A DNA stretch of 64,000 nt from Manis javanica (Eukaryota; Chordata; Mammalia; Pholidota; Manidae). Positions 1 to 11,089 of this stretch are shown one piece after another. Under the pieces are notes generated by a model. The model was not told where the DNA came from, made no database searches, and saw only the letters and a list, made by a program, of their open reading frames with translations. Each line of letters opens with the position of its first letter. Within the stretch, counting starts at the first letter, position 1. Both the position numbers and the translations under genes were made by a program. Location: NCBI RefSeq assembly GCF_040802235.1, contig NC_133167.1:16980501-17044500 (forward strand), written 5' to 3'.

Positions 1-1855
1 ACCACCCGAACAGGAGTGGAATTGATGTGCAATGCCCTGCTCTGGGAAACCGAGGGTCCTGGAACGATTGTGGGGAGGTTCAGGAGCAATATTCACTTGG
101 CCATTGACTCCTGCATCTTTCCAGTGCCAGGGCTGCACTTGCAGGTCAGACCAGATGGAAAGGATACTGATCCCTGGCCTCTTTCCTCTCCGAATGGTTT
201 TCCTGCTGTGGGTCCGGGGCTGAGGGGTTTAGCCTCCTTTCCTTGCTGGGAGCAGGAGCGCCAGGCCATGGCACTGCCGGCATGGAGACTCAGATAATTA
301 CTCCTTGACCACTCCAGGCTGCGTCACTACTAGCACCGAGGCCAGCGCCTGCCTGCCTCACTAGCCCGTGCCTATTTGGTTCTGCAGGCCAAGTCCCCTA
401 GGCCAGTTCAGTTGATTCCCAGATTCACCACTGCCGCTGGTGAAGTCGCTAAATCCCCTTTGGCTTTGCTTTGTAGATCACTCAGCCTGGCTGGCCCTAC
501 AGGCAAAGCCTCCCATAGATCTCTTTAAGTTACAGTTACCACAAAACATGATTGGCAGTGGCTTTATCCAAAATGGAACACAACTCCCAACAGGAATGGG
601 GTTCCAAGCTTCCAATGTAGCTCTGCCTAGGTGCTAGCTACACACTTTGACCCAAACCTTCCCTTGCTTCTGACCCTAAAGCTTTTGACCCGGAGTCAGG
701 CAGGTACTTGCTGGGCTGGTGTGGAGAGATTGGGGTTGAAATTACGGTGGAGGGCAGCTTCTGGGTTCTAAGCAGATCATTAATAAAGGAAGAGAGGTTC
801 ACCAGGCTCAATTTGGAGAAATAATCAACTTAAAGGAAAACCCATTTTATTCTAAAAGAGAGTGGAGGAGCTAATTGTATCAAGATTTTTCTCTGAATTG
901 TCTAAGGCTCCAAAACGGGGGAACGGGAATTTTGGGGGCGGCTCATTCTCTCCTCCTTCTCATCTCCCGGAAAAACTTCCTTGCTGCTCCCAGCAACCCC
1001 GAAATCAGGACGGGGCCGAAGAGCCTGGAGATGGGCCAAACGAGGAGGCAGGGAGCCAAGCAGAGAGGCTTCCCGGTCTCAGCCCTCAGAGCTCAGCGTC
1101 AGGGCCCCAAGGCAGTATGACACCCTCAAACGCCCGGAATCCCGCCTGTTCCGAACGAAGAGGCGGAACCCGCCGCGCTCTGCGCACCCGACCGTGGTGG
1201 AGGTGGGGAGCCTGCAGAGTCTGTCCCCCTCTCACACATAGCTGGGGGGGGGGTGTCACTACCCCCATTCCTGTCTGACATGGCACCACAAGGAAGCCAG
1301 CCACCACCTCTTCTCCGCCTCAGGGGGGAGGTCCAAATGTATACCTTTCAGGGCTGGGCCTTGTGCAGTGGTTGGAGTGGTCCTGATCCATGCCTGCCTC
1401 TTCCCTCTGGATCTCTGGGCATGTTCCGGCTGGAATGTGGCAGTCCAACACATGTGCAGGCTCCTCTTTGCGATTGTGCAGGCTCTGCCCTGAATAAGGA
1501 CGTCCCGCATCAGGGGCTGATATCCCACCCTCGCTCACCTCAGAGAGCCGTGTGCCTTGGTGGGCCTGCTTCCACACGAGGCGATGTAATTCTCACAAAG
1601 CCAGGCGCCCACGGGGCTGCGTCCTAAGGCGGATCCATGTTTTCATTGTGCAAAAGGGCAGTAAAGGCTAAAAACTGCTCTGCTCGGCCCCTCCCTGGCC
1701 AGCCTCTCCACCTGCTCCCAGCTACCCTGCTGGAGTGTCCTTTCCCTTCCCGACACCCGTTCCCGCCAGGCTGAGTGGGTCTCCCGCCTAGCCTCTTCCT
1801 GCACGTCCAGCCTCCCCCATCCCAGGAGCCTGTCTGACTACGCCCCTCCCTACAG
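1..1855 (+). other. FEV: FEV last intron (3' part)
   Basis: This stretch lies immediately upstream of the splice acceptor (CCCTACAG, ending at 1855) that opens the FEV ETS exon, so it is read as the end of FEV intron 2. I looked for the short upstream FEV coding exons and did not find them, so they should lie left of the window. The segment 900-1240 is relatively CpG-rich and could hold an intragenic regulatory element. The reading frames across it (for example 862-1278) have no recognisable protein similarity and no family motif. No repeat was confidently assigned. Confidence 0.75.
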
Positions 1856-2442
1856 GCAGCGGGCAGATCCAGCTGTGGCAGTTTCTGCTGGAACTGCTCG
1901 CTGACCGCGCGAACGCCGGCTGCATCGCGTGGGAGGGTGGCCACGGCGAGTTCAAGCTCACCGATCCAGACGAGGTGGCGCGGCGCTGGGGCGAGCGCAA
2001 GAGCAAGCCCAACATGAACTATGACAAGCTGAGCCGCGCGCTGCGCTACTACTACGACAAGAACATCATGAGCAAGGTGCACGGCAAACGGTACGCTTAC
2101 CGCTTCGACTTCCAGGGCCTGGCCCAGGCCTGCCAGCCGCCGCCCGCGCACGCCCACGCCGCCGCCGCCGCTGCAGCCGCAGCAGCTGCCGCCCAAGACG
2201 GTGCGCTCTACAAGCTGCCGGCCGGCCTCGCCCCGCTGCCCTTCCCCGGCCTCTCCAAACTCAACCTCATGGCCGCCTCGGCCGGCGTCGCGCCAGCCGG
2301 CTTCTCCTACTGGCCGGGTCCGGGCCCCGCCGCCACCGCCGCCGCCACCGCTGCGCTCTATCCCAGCCCCGGCTTGCAGCCCCCGCCCGGGCCGTTCGGC
2401 ACCGTAGCCGCCGCCTCGCACTTGGGGAGCCATTATCACTAG
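1856..2442 (+). CDS. FEV: FEV (ETS transcription factor), terminal coding exon
   Basis: This is the last coding exon of FEV, the ETS-family factor that drives serotonergic-neuron identity (also called PET1). The exon starts after a polypyrimidine-AG acceptor. Its first two bases complete a split glycine codon, followed by 194 codons and TAG at 2440-2442. The ETS DNA-binding domain fills the first ~85 residues ([22 protein letters not shown], then the recognition helix RALRYYYDK and the basic KRYAYRFDF end). It is followed by a run of 12 alanines, a Pro/Ala/Gly-rich repressor-type tail and the FEV-typical C-terminus ending in HYH. With about 44 residues from missing upstream exons, the total would be close to the usual 238. 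The alanine run uses mixed codons (GCC, GCT, GCA), so it is not a pure triplet repeat. The gene is partial only because the window starts in its intron. The internal ATG at 1975 is not the true start. Confidence 0.97.
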
Positions 2443-3076
2443 ACGGGGCGGCCGGGTGCTGTGTGGCCTCTCCCGACACCCAGAGCCTCGCTCAGAACCA
2501 TCCACGTCCCTGGGAAGGGGCGTGGAGCCTCTCCCACCTTCCCTTCAACTTCAGATTTTACTCTACTGCCGCACCCAGCCTCTTGGGAAGGGACCTGAAG
2601 CCTCCTCTTCTAACACTGCGTTTGCCCCCACTCCCGCTTTATCCCCCAACCCCCTGGGGAGGGTGACTGGCGCCTCCCCTTTTCTTCTAAGTTCCGCCTT
2701 CCTCCAGGCCGGAGATCCCTGAAGGGAGCTCCCGGACTTCCCCTGGCTTTGCCTCCTCTCCACTGGGACTCTGCCCTGGCTCCTTGAAGTCCCCTCCATC
2801 ATGACCCCTGCCTTTCTAATTCCAAATCTTTCCTCATTTTTTCTCCTCTTCACCGAGCTGCCCATCCCAGTACGGCGGAGGGCTGCACCCACCATCTGCT
2901 CTCCAGCTCCCCCTCACTCCCTCACCTCAGCGGGCTTGGTGAGGGTCACTGTCTCCCTAGGACGCACCGAGGTAGCTTCTGGCCCGCTTGCTCCAGCCCC
3001 CACCGCCCCACAGGACAGCCCAGTGTGTTTCTATTCCCTTCCAGACCCATTAAAGCTCCCAAGTTCCCCAATGCCT
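2443..3076 (+). other. FEV: FEV 3' untranslated region
   Basis: This is C/T-rich sequence between the FEV stop codon and the first good polyadenylation signal. It has no interspersed repeat and no coding features. It contains repeated short motifs of the type GGGAAGGG(G/A), consistent with a GC-rich mammalian 3' UTR. The 3' boundary is inferred from the signal at 3049 and the T-rich stretch after it. Confidence 0.7.
3049..3054 (+). terminator. FEV polyadenylation signal ATTAAA
   Basis: ATTAAA is the commonest variant of AATAAA. It lies 607 bp after the FEV stop and is followed within 20-45 bases by a T/CT/GT-rich stretch (CTCTCTCTCTGTTCTTTGCTG) typical of a downstream element. Cleavage would fall near 3070-3076. 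Confidence 0.65.
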
Positions 3077-3284
3077 CTCTCTCTGTTCTTTGCTGCACCA
3101 GAACCTTTTCTCAAGTGGGAAAGGAGATGCCCAGCTCAGGCCTGAGCAGAAAGGCCTACCAAGGGAGTTCGAGAGAATGATGGCAAAGCAGGCTTGGGTG
3201 CTACTGGAAGGGAGCAAGGAGCCCCTGGTAGGTGGGATCAGCCTAAGACAGGAACCCTCCTTCCACCTGGCCCCCTCGTCCCCG

Positions 3285-3600
3285 CCCCAGCCTGCCTCAC
3301 CCTGTCTTGCACCTGCCCCGTCACCCCACCCCACCCCAACTTCCATATCCACACACACTCCGGCATCTCACCTTCCCCATCTCACCCATCCTTCCACCTG
3401 CCCCCCATCTCATCACTACCTCCATCCCACCTATCCCATCTTCACACTATCTCAACCTTTCCTCGGTCACTCCATTTCATCCCTTCCTCCACCTCCGCTC
3501 CGCTTCCATTCCCACGTCAACTTTCTCTCTCACCCTCACTCACAAACGGCCCCTTGCCCCAGCATCGCCAACGCTATCTTTTCTCTGCATCATTTTCAGT
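3285..3600. repeat. Pyrimidine-rich low-complexity tract downstream of FEV
   Basis: About 300 bp of almost pure C/T/A on the plus strand, with irregular CCCATCT, CCACC and TCCACC motifs. It encodes repetitive Pro/Ser/His frames (3090-3602, 3194-3934, 3307-3705) that are by-products of the composition. It looks like a degenerate simple repeat. Confidence 0.6.
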
Positions 3601-3675
3601 AGGGAACACTCAGGTCTTTCGCGCTGGCCGGTGCCAACAGTGGTTAGCTGCGACACCCTCCTTCTCGCGGGCGGC

Positions 3676-3691
3676 GCGCGCCCTCTGCTGG
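3676..3691 (-). promoter_or_regulatory. Candidate CTCF site
   Basis: Read on the minus strand this is CCAGCAGAGGGCGCGC, which fits the CTCF core (CCASYAGRKGGCRS) at every position I can compare. It lies in a small GC-rich pocket (3640-3700) about 600 bp beyond the FEV polyadenylation signal, a plausible insulator position. Occupancy cannot be judged from sequence. Confidence 0.6.
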
Positions 3692-5485
3692 CCGAAGGAG
3701 GGTAAGCCAGGTTTTGCTGCTAAATCCGGGAAGGCTTTGATGGGCTGCGTGGTGGAAGCTCAGGTGTCTCATCCGACCAAGGGCCAGATGGAGATCCCCG
3801 GTGCTTCCAGGTCCCCTTTGGTCTACATAGAGGAGGAAGAAATGGGCAGGCCTGGCCATGCATCCTTCAGGAAATCTAGGAAGTGGGTTAAATTCTGGCC
3901 AGGCCCCTTTCCTCACACCTGGAGGCCCTTCTGAATACTGCCTCAACAGGCGCGATGGTCCTTAAGCTGGCTCCTTGTCTTTTGTAAACCCATTTGCAGG
4001 AAAACTGCCTTAAACTCGTTCCCTTAGATGGAAACAACCTCAGGGAAGGTGTCAGAAGTGAGAGCACCAACTTTGAGCTGCACAACAGGGCAAGCCTCTT
4101 GCTCCTGTTCTCCATGGTCCTAGTATTTCTTTCTCAAGGTTCCTTGCTGGTTGGTGGGAAAATGCCCTGGGTTCCCACAGCGCAGTTGAGGAGGTTTCCC
4201 TGTACTCTGTGGTCAGAGAAGGAAGGGGGAATGAAGGTGGAAGTCAAGATGATTAAGTTCAGGGAGGGCCTGAATGCCCTTTCCCAAAGAGTTGATAAAT
4301 TCATCAAAGTTCACCTAGGGAAAGAGTCTCTATCCCTTTTCATTTTATTTGGATAAAGAATGTAATCAAACTTGGGAAAAAAATCACCTAGTTCTATTAT
4401 ACAGAGACCACTATTCATAACTCTGTCATAATCTCCTTCCTGTTCTCTATGCCTTTTAGAATGTAATGGTACCCTGCTTTAGTCACCTAACATGCTGGCA
4501 AAAGCATGTTCCATGTCATTATGCCCTATGGACCTCATGGGGTAGAAGGGTGGACTTGTGTATTCCACAGAGCAGGTGAGCCAGTCTGGCCTGTGGAGAG
4601 CCTCAGGGCCTTTCTGCAGGAAGCTAGAATGTGGAAGGAGTGCACTGGGAAGACAACCAGGATCCAGAATGATCCTGGCTGCTAAGAACTGTGGGCTGAA
4701 TGCAACAAGGGGAAATGTCTAAGGCAAGGACTCCTGCCCTTAGATTTGTAAATGGCAGGACAGAGTATGAGTCAGGGCAAGGGTGGGGCTCAGTACGGCC
4801 TGTGCGTCAATTAGTGGTGTATTAGTTAACACAACCTTAAATGGGAACCTGTAGGTGAGAAACAGAAAAATCATAGTGATCTTAGGATGCGTTGATGGTG
4901 CAATAGCACTTAAGATGAAGGAAAGGACACACTTGCTCTAATGATTGTGCCACCAGCACATCATATAGTGTTAGATAACACTTTGAGGAGACCAGAGGGA
5001 GAACATACAGGGTAGTGGAACCAGGAGAGGAAGAGGGAGAACTCTGGGAAGCCAACAGTGGAAGTCAAACTAGGGATAAGGGCACAGGAACTATCCTCTA
5101 TTATGCAAAGAGCTGTGCTGTGGCAGAGGATCTGGATGTGTGTGACCACGGGCAGTAGTGGGACACAAGCTAGGAAGCTGCAGTAAGACAGATGCACCCA
5201 TTTGATGTTATGAAAATCCTTCTGTCGTGGAGTACGTCAGATGAGGAGTGCTCTGTCACTAGGTTCAGTAGACCCTTCTTGGGAGGCTGAGAGGCGAGAA
5301 GACTAGGTGACTTCTTTGCCCTTGAGACTCGTGGAGTCCTGTGAGTGGGTAAAGGAGGGATTTCAGGTCTTGCTGGGCAGCTAGAGGAAGGTGTTGTTAG
5401 GCTAGAAGGTCTTCTTACCTATGAAATCATGTCCTTAAAGCTCACCCTACCCCTATGTTCTTTCCTACACACAGAGCTAAGCTAA
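3692..5485. other. Intergenic, no gene seen
   Basis: Ordinary intermediate-GC mammalian sequence. Reading frames here (for example 3994-4356 plus, 4961-5197 minus) lack recognisable domains. I assign no repeat family with confidence. Confidence 0.5.
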
Positions 5486-5625
5486 AATAGAGGACTAGGA
5501 ATCAGAGAACCCAGCTCCAGTCCCAGTTTGGCAACTATTTTGCTGTGTGACCTTCAGATAATCACATTTCTTCTTTGGGATTCCATTCTCCTCTCATTAA
5601 AACAATGAGGCTGAACCAGGGGTTT
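5486..5625 (+). mobile_element. MIR SINE fragment
   Basis: Shows the MIR core pattern: a loss of water-like region, then TGTGTGACCTT, a CTCATT/AAAAC region and ATGAGG. This is the tRNA-derived mammalian-wide SINE body in plus orientation, heavily diverged. Confidence 0.7.
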
Positions 5626-6737
5626 GCAAACTCTGCTCTGTGGAACCTCAGCGGTCACCTAGGTTCTGTGTTCTAAAAAACAAGAGTTGGAAATGTCTGC
5701 CCAAAGTGATCTCTAAGGTTGTGTGCAGTTTAGCACCTTACAAATGGATATCCTTTTCTGCAGGCCATCTTGGCTCTGAAGCATCCCTGCAAATGTAGTT
5801 TCCAAGCTGTGGGCCACTCTGATCTCAGGATGACTCTACTCCCACCCAAGCCGTGAAGAAGCCACTTATACAACTTCCTGATGATCAAGGTCCCTCCTCA
5901 TTGACCTTTAATCCCTTTGTCCTTGACCCTCCACTGTATTGATCCCACCATTGCTTTCCTCTCTCAATCCAGTGTCCAGCTCCTCTTGCATCTGGGAAAT
6001 TCTGAGCCTTTCCTCTATCTTCTCATTCACGTCACTGGTGGAAATATGGCTCATGCCCCAGCCCCTCCCCACCACATGCCTGCGCTAGAGAGTTTACAAA
6101 ATGTTTTCTATCCATTGTTTTATTGATCCCCTTCAAGTTCAGGGAGAAAGACAGGACAGGGATTGCTTTACTCACTGAAAGGAATCCAAGATGTTAAGAC
6201 ATGTGGCCAAAGTCTCAGGGCCTGTTATAGGATCTGTGTCTTCTGGTCTCTCTCCCAGGCCTTTCCCCGGTATTCTGACCAGTTTCTCCATAGTCCTGAG
6301 TATCTCTTGATCACCTTGTTTGTAGGATCGCTCCTCCTGCCCATACCAGGATTACACAGACCTGTATCCCCTTGGATAATTTGTGCTCCATATGACCAAG
6401 CTCCTCTTACCTTTGCTTGCAGATGGAATCAGAAGCCTGTCTAGCAGGTGGCATGAGGACATCCATGTCCATACTACCTGCGACCTGCATAGTCACAGAG
6501 CAATGATGCCACCTGCAGCACCAAGGCTTATGGAGTACTTTCCATATGTTAGCTCCTGTTACCATAGACAGACATCAGAATGGTCTGCAGTGATGTACTT
6601 TTCTCAGGGTCTTTTGCTTTTCTGGCCTTTGTCTTTCCTTCAGCATGTCTTTAAGATGCACTGAACTTCAGCTTGTTCCTCAACCTGTTTATAATTCCTA
6701 TCAAGTAGATGTGCTGATAATAAAAATGTGCCCTCCC
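5626..6737. other. Intergenic, possible old L2 remnants
   Basis: No gene or clear repeat edge is seen. The style of 5860-6130 and 6240-6440 (CTGACC, CTCCTTGCATCT, pyrimidine-rich with short TCTTCC motifs) resembles old L2 tails, but similarity is too weak to name. Frames at 5917, 6163 and 6383 carry no domains. Confidence 0.35.
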
Positions 6738-6905
6738 ACTCAATGAATTTATTGAACCTGACTCTGTGCCAGACTCTGTCTTAAGTTAATGCTTTATCTA
6801 TGGTATCTCCTTGGACCTGGCCACAACCTTGCAGGTGGGGTTGGTTATTTCCATTTTCAGATGAGGAAACTGAAGCTTAGAGAAGTTAAGTGGCTGGCCC
6901 AGGCT
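6738..6905 (-). mobile_element. MIR SINE fragment
   Basis: Read on plus it runs from a TTTATTGA...TGTGCCAG block to CATTTTCAGATGAGGAAACTGA and AAGTTAAGTGGCTGGCCCA. This is the reverse-complement order of the MIR body, so the element is in minus orientation. Confidence 0.75.
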
Positions 6906-7168
6906 CAAGTCCTCATCTGCATCACCCCATATCCCTCCCTGCTGGGCCTTCTGGGAGAGCCTCTTCCTCAGGTGGGTATGATGCTGCTCATCCATCAGGT
7001 TCATGTCTAATTGTCTCATCATCGCAGAAGACACTATATTTGGTTTAAAGGACAAATTGATGGCTTGTCTTGTCAGTGTCTTTAGTTAAGGCCACCCCTT
7101 TGATAAAGAACAAATCAGGGACTGTTTTGTTGCCCTGTGGTCTTCTGCAAGCCTTCACTTTCCAAAGT

Positions 7169-7189
7169 GTGTTCCTACAAGCTTGGAGT
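7169..7189 (+). repeat. Dispersed 21-mer, copy 1
   Basis: A 21-base string containing GTTCCTACAAGCTTGG is repeated exactly at 7720-7740, and its first 18 bases appear inverted at 8841-8858. The flanks of the copies are unrelated, so this is not part of a longer local duplication. It does not match a repeat family I know. Confidence 0.8.
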
Positions 7190-7419
7190 AGATCCCTGTA
7201 CTCTGGGGAGGGGCTGGGGGTCTGAGGGTTCCTTGAATTGACGGCATTTCTTACCTCAGTTTGGTCAGTGAGGTCTCTCCCTGACTCCCCTCTGTCCTGG
7301 GATGGTGGGTTTCATGTCTAAAAACAAGTGGTCCAATGTCCTATTTTTTTTTTGAGAATTCTCTCTCATTGGATCCTGTTTGCTGTTTCCTTCTTTCCTT
7401 TTTTTGTAAACAAAAGGCA

Positions 7420-7625
7420 GCATAGCATGATGTTTAGGATCTCTGGGTCTGCAGTTTCTGGGTTTGGGTGTCAGCTCTGTCACCTACCAACTGTGTGAAC
7501 TCAAGCAACTTACCTTACCTCTTTTTACCTCAATTACCCCATCTGTTAAATGGATATGATAATAGCCAAACCCACTTCATAAGTTTGACAGATTAAATGA
7601 GTATATAAGTACTGTGGTACATATA
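7420..7625 (+). mobile_element. MIR SINE
   Basis: Nearly full MIR in plus orientation: CTGGGTTTGGGTGTCAGCTCTG, then ACCAACTGTGTGAAC, CAAGCAACTTACC, CATCTGTTAAATGG and a final TGAGTATATAAGTACT region. Diverged but in correct order. Confidence 0.8.
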
Positions 7626-7719
7626 TCAGGGTTTCTATTATTAGGCAAACACAAACAACCCAAAAAAAGCAAGCACCTGCCTCTTCCCCCTCTGGTCCCA
7701 AACAGATGCCCTCCACATT

Positions 7720-7740
7720 GTGTTCCTACAAGCTTGGAGT
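7720..7740 (+). repeat. Dispersed 21-mer, copy 2
   Basis: Exact second copy of the 21-mer at 7169-7189. It continues into GGGAACAAG, which also reappears (with a 6-base difference) beside the inverted copy at 8841, suggesting that copies 2 and 3 share a longer origin. Confidence 0.8.
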
Positions 7741-7924
7741 TGGGAACAAGAGGCCACACGTAACTTTTCAGGCCAGTCCAGACCTTGTCCTGGACCCACC
7801 TGGTGAGCTTCACCAAGAACAAGCCTCTTGACTGGTTATGGGGCCCCAACCACCATCACACAAATCAGCCTCCTACACTCAGTGCATCCTGCATTTCTTC
7901 ATGAGTAACTGGCAAATGTACTGA

Positions 7925-8065
7925 ATCCAGAATTGTAGGATCTCAGCTAGTTACCAGCTGTGTGACTTTGGGAACATGTCTACACCATTCAGAGACTTAG
8001 TTTTCTCCTCTAAAATGTGGATAATAGTAATTCCATGGTTATCATGTGGCTTAAATAAAAGTAAT
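7925..8065 (+). mobile_element. MIR SINE fragment
   Basis: CCAGCTGTGTGACTTTGGG, then TTAGTTTTCTCCTCTAAAATG and GGATAATAGTAATTCC show the MIR core and 3' half in plus orientation. Confidence 0.75.
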
Positions 8066-8194
8066 ATTAGCAATAGCAATTCTCATACTTAATAATACTC
8101 AAATAATATTCTAATATTATTTTTTTTGATGTAGCAGAAAGAGCAATCCCCACCCCTACCCTACTTACATGCTCCTTACTTTATATAGCAGAGT

Positions 8195-8560
8195 TGTCAC
8201 TGGGAAGTGATTGTGATTGTCCAGCCAGGGACTAATTTTCCAGCCCTCCTTGCATCTTGGTGGGAGCCATGTGACTTGTTTTTGCCAACAGAATATGAAT
8301 GGAAATGATAGTATGTGTTATTCTCATGCCAAAGCATTTAGAAGTGGACGTGCCTCTGTATACTCTCTTATTCTCTTTCTGTCATCTGGATTTGAAAGAG
8401 GACTAGTTCCTAAGAGGTGGCGGAGCTACAAAATGGGAGGATCCTGATCCCTAAATCATACAAAAAGAAATCACCCACGAACATGCATTGGGCTATTACA
8501 TGAAATTTGGAGGGGTTTTTTGGTGCAGCAACTAATATTGCCATAACTAATACTCAAATT
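8195..8560 (+). mobile_element. Old LTR-like interspersed repeat
   Basis: The block runs from CCAGCCCTCCTTGCATCTTGG through GGGAGCCATGTGACTTG to GTGCAGCAACTAATATTGCC. It has the layout of a common ancient mammalian LTR-type element, but I cannot name the family safely. The frame at 8217-8447 is incidental. Confidence 0.4.
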
Positions 8561-8584
8561 ACACTTACTCTTTACAATTCTCTG

Positions 8585-8725
8585 AAATAGACATTATTAT
8601 AATTTTCCCCAATTAATAGATGAGAAAACAGGCCCAGAAGACTTAAGTTTAAAGTCACACAGTGAGAAGGGCAGAGCAGAATCTGATTTCAGAGGCAGTG
8701 AGTTCCATTAACTACTAAGGATGTG
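8585..8725 (-). mobile_element. MIR SINE fragment
   Basis: On plus: ATAGATGAGAAAACAGGCCCAG, AAGTCACACAGTGAGAAGG and GCAGAATCTGATTTCA. These are reverse-oriented MIR hallmarks (the GAGGAAACTGAGGC and GTCACACAGC blocks). Confidence 0.75.
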
Positions 8726-8754
8726 AAAGTGGTTCATGCGCTAAAGCCTCCTAG

Positions 8755-9005
8755 AGGTAACAATAATAAGAGCTAATACTTATTGAGCACTTACATGCAG
8801 GGCACTATTTGAATAGCTTTACATTCATTTAATCCTTGTTCCAAGCTTGTAGGAACACATTTAATCTCTGGAGTTGATTCTAGTATTATCCTCATTCTAT
8901 AGATGAGGAAAACTGAGGCACAAAATGCTAAATAACTTGCTTGGGGTCATTCATAGTGTTGTTACATGGTAGAGATGTGATTCAAACCCTAGTGACCCCA
9001 GATTA
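8755..9005 (-). mobile_element. MIR SINE interrupted by the inverted 18-mer
   Basis: A long MIR in minus orientation: TACTTATTGAGCACTTAC, ATTTAATCCTTG, then TATTATCCTCATTCTATAGATGAGG and GATTCAAACCC. Where MIR normally has a short CACAACAACCCTATGAGG-type stretch, this copy instead holds the inverted 18-mer shared with 7169 and 7720 plus about 20 other bases. This looks like a small replacement or filler insertion inside the SINE. Confidence 0.7.
8841..8858 (-). repeat. Dispersed 18-mer, inverted copy 3
   Basis: The reverse complement of this stretch equals the first 18 bases of the 21-mer at 7169 and 7720. It lies inside a MIR element, at a place where the MIR consensus does not have this sequence, so it arrived after the SINE. 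Confidence 0.75.
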
Positions 9006-9214
9006 CTCCCTTCCTCAACCCCTTATTCCCTTGTTCATCTCTCAAGGAGGAATGAGCAGATTCTGAGAGGCCCAGGAAGAGGTGGAACTATGCCTAAATC
9101 CTGGTGTAACCCAGAACAGGTTCCCAATTCCAGCATTCACCATGGGATGAATAACAGAGGAAGAAATACATTTTAGAGGTGTTATACCCATCTGTGACCT
9201 TTGCATTTATCTCA

Positions 9215-9385
9215 AATGGCATGATAGAGTAGAAGGAGCCCAGATGGACATGGATTCAAACCCAACTTCTGTCTAATCCCTGTGGGACTGATAAAGCTAC
9301 TTACTCTCTCTGAGCCTCAGTGGCCTCATTTATAAAATGGAGGTACTGATTATACCCACCTCATGGGTTTGCTGCAAGGGCAGAG
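9215..9385 (+). mobile_element. MIR SINE
   Basis: Plus-orientation MIR: GGATTCAAACCCAACTTCTG, then TTACTCTCTCTGAGCCTCAG, TTTATAAAATGGAGGTACTGA and ACCCACCTCATGGGTTTGC, all in consensus order. Confidence 0.8.
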
Positions 9386-10685
9386 CCTAATGAATCCAGC
9401 ACAGAGGGCTGCTCCAGAGTGTTGTTCCCCCAAGCACTGACCACCGCAGAACAGAGACCTGCTATGCAAACTCAAACCATCTCACACCAGTCTAATCCTC
9501 CAAGTCTGCACATCAGTTCTCCTTCCATGAGTCAGAGAAGCCCTTCCTTGAGTTTCTATGAGTTGAGGGTGGGGGAAGTAGCTAAAGGAGGCTACAAGGC
9601 CAGACCCTGAGCATAGGGTTCCTTTTTCTGGAAGAGGAGACCAAATTGCTTAGCAACACAGCAGGAGGCTGTCAGGGAGGCTCCAGGCAGGCTGTCCATT
9701 TTTATCCTGCAGCATGGAGAGATCTGGGGCAACATTAGATGGGGAGATGAATGGGAAAAGTGAGGCTTTGATGATAACCTCTTTCCTATTCTAATCCCCC
9801 TAGACTTTTCCCCTGGTTTTCTGCCTTTGATACACTGAGGCAGAGAGACAAGTTCTAGGGTCCATCTTGCACACACATCGTGCATCGGCCACATCTTTGA
9901 CTATGTACCTAAGGGCTAGACTCAGGACCAACTTATATGTATAATATGATTTACAGCATACAAAGCACATCCACAGGCATGATTTCACCTGATACTTAAT
10001 AACAGTCTCTTTAATTCCTATATGACAGATGAGGGGGGAAAAGTCTCAATTTTCCATGGTGAAGAAATAGCAGGGCCAAAATTTGCCACAGGTCTCATGG
10101 TATTTCCACTCCATGTTGTAGCATGGATGCTAGTTCAGTATTGGCACACACACGTGTACATGCTATTCCACATCTTCACACTTTGAAGGTTCTTCAAGCC
10201 TAGTATCTCAAGAGGCCCCAAGAGGCACCGCTGCCCAGCCCCTGGTCAGATGGTCAGAAAGCAGGTGAGTTGTGGAGGCAGGGGTCAGCTGTTCTTCCCT
10301 GTTGGCCCTACCCAGCCTGTAGCTGGGGATCCCTGGAATGGAGAGTCCAAAGAGGCACCTGGCCTGCTGGCGCAAAGGCCTAGACTCAGGAATGTTGCTG
10401 TGCTGGGCCAGGCTGGCATAAGTATCTACACACCAGCAGCTGAAGCAAATCCCCTGGCTGGCATTCCAGAGAGAGGCACGTGGGGCCATTGGGGCTGGGG
10501 CCTGGCAGCAAGGAGAAAACACATGTCACTCTGGTCACTGGTAGCTCATAGGAGGCCCAGGCCTCCAGGACTCCCCCTACCTTGGGGGCCAGCATATCAG
10601 AGCAGCCCAGGGCCCCATTCTGGACTCTGTCTCAGTTTCTTAGTTCGTTTGTCAATATGTCAATATTTATTATAGTCCTGACTAC
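9386..10685. other. Intergenic, no gene seen
   Basis: Unique-looking sequence. The overlapping frames at 10208-10675 on both strands follow GC content, and neither translation resembles a known protein. No promoter-like CpG clustering. Confidence 0.5.
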
Positions 10686-10689
10686 CATA

Positions 10690-10885
10690 GCAATGGTTGT
10701 TACTCCAACAAAATAATATTCTTGTTTCCTATCATAGCCATTTGATAGACACAGAAAATCTGAGATACTTTTTTCCATTTGATAGGTGAGAAAACTGAAA
10801 TTCAGAGAGTTTGAATAACTGTCTTAGATTAACAGCTAGTCGATAGTAGAGTAGGGTCTCAAACCTCTGACTCCTAGTCTTTTGT
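10690..10885 (-). mobile_element. MIR SINE fragment
   Basis: On plus: TTTGATAGGTGAGAAAACTGA, TTCAGAGAGTTTGAATAACT and AGGGTCTCAAACCTCTGACTCC. This is MIR in minus orientation. Confidence 0.65.
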
Positions 10886-11089
10886 TATATACATCACATC
10901 ATACTGCCTTTAGATGTCAGGGAGGAGAAAGGAGTCCCAGGGGACACTCAGCCACCCCATCCTCAATCCCCAAATCACATATGCCTACGACCATGCAAGC
11001 CAACATAGCTCAGCTGGTGTTCCCTGCAGAACAGGCAATTAGAACAATTACTTTGATTAAAGTTTTATCAACTTCCAAAAAATGATTTG

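Noticed and set aside
862-1278. 138-codon frame in the FEV intron as an upstream FEV exon
   Set aside because: Its translation does not resemble the FEV N-terminus, and no donor site fits the phase of the split glycine codon at 1856.
1624-2505. Long minus-strand open frame of 293 codons
   Set aside because: It is antisense to the GC-rich FEV exon; the plus strand has an unmistakable ETS domain and conserved splice acceptor.
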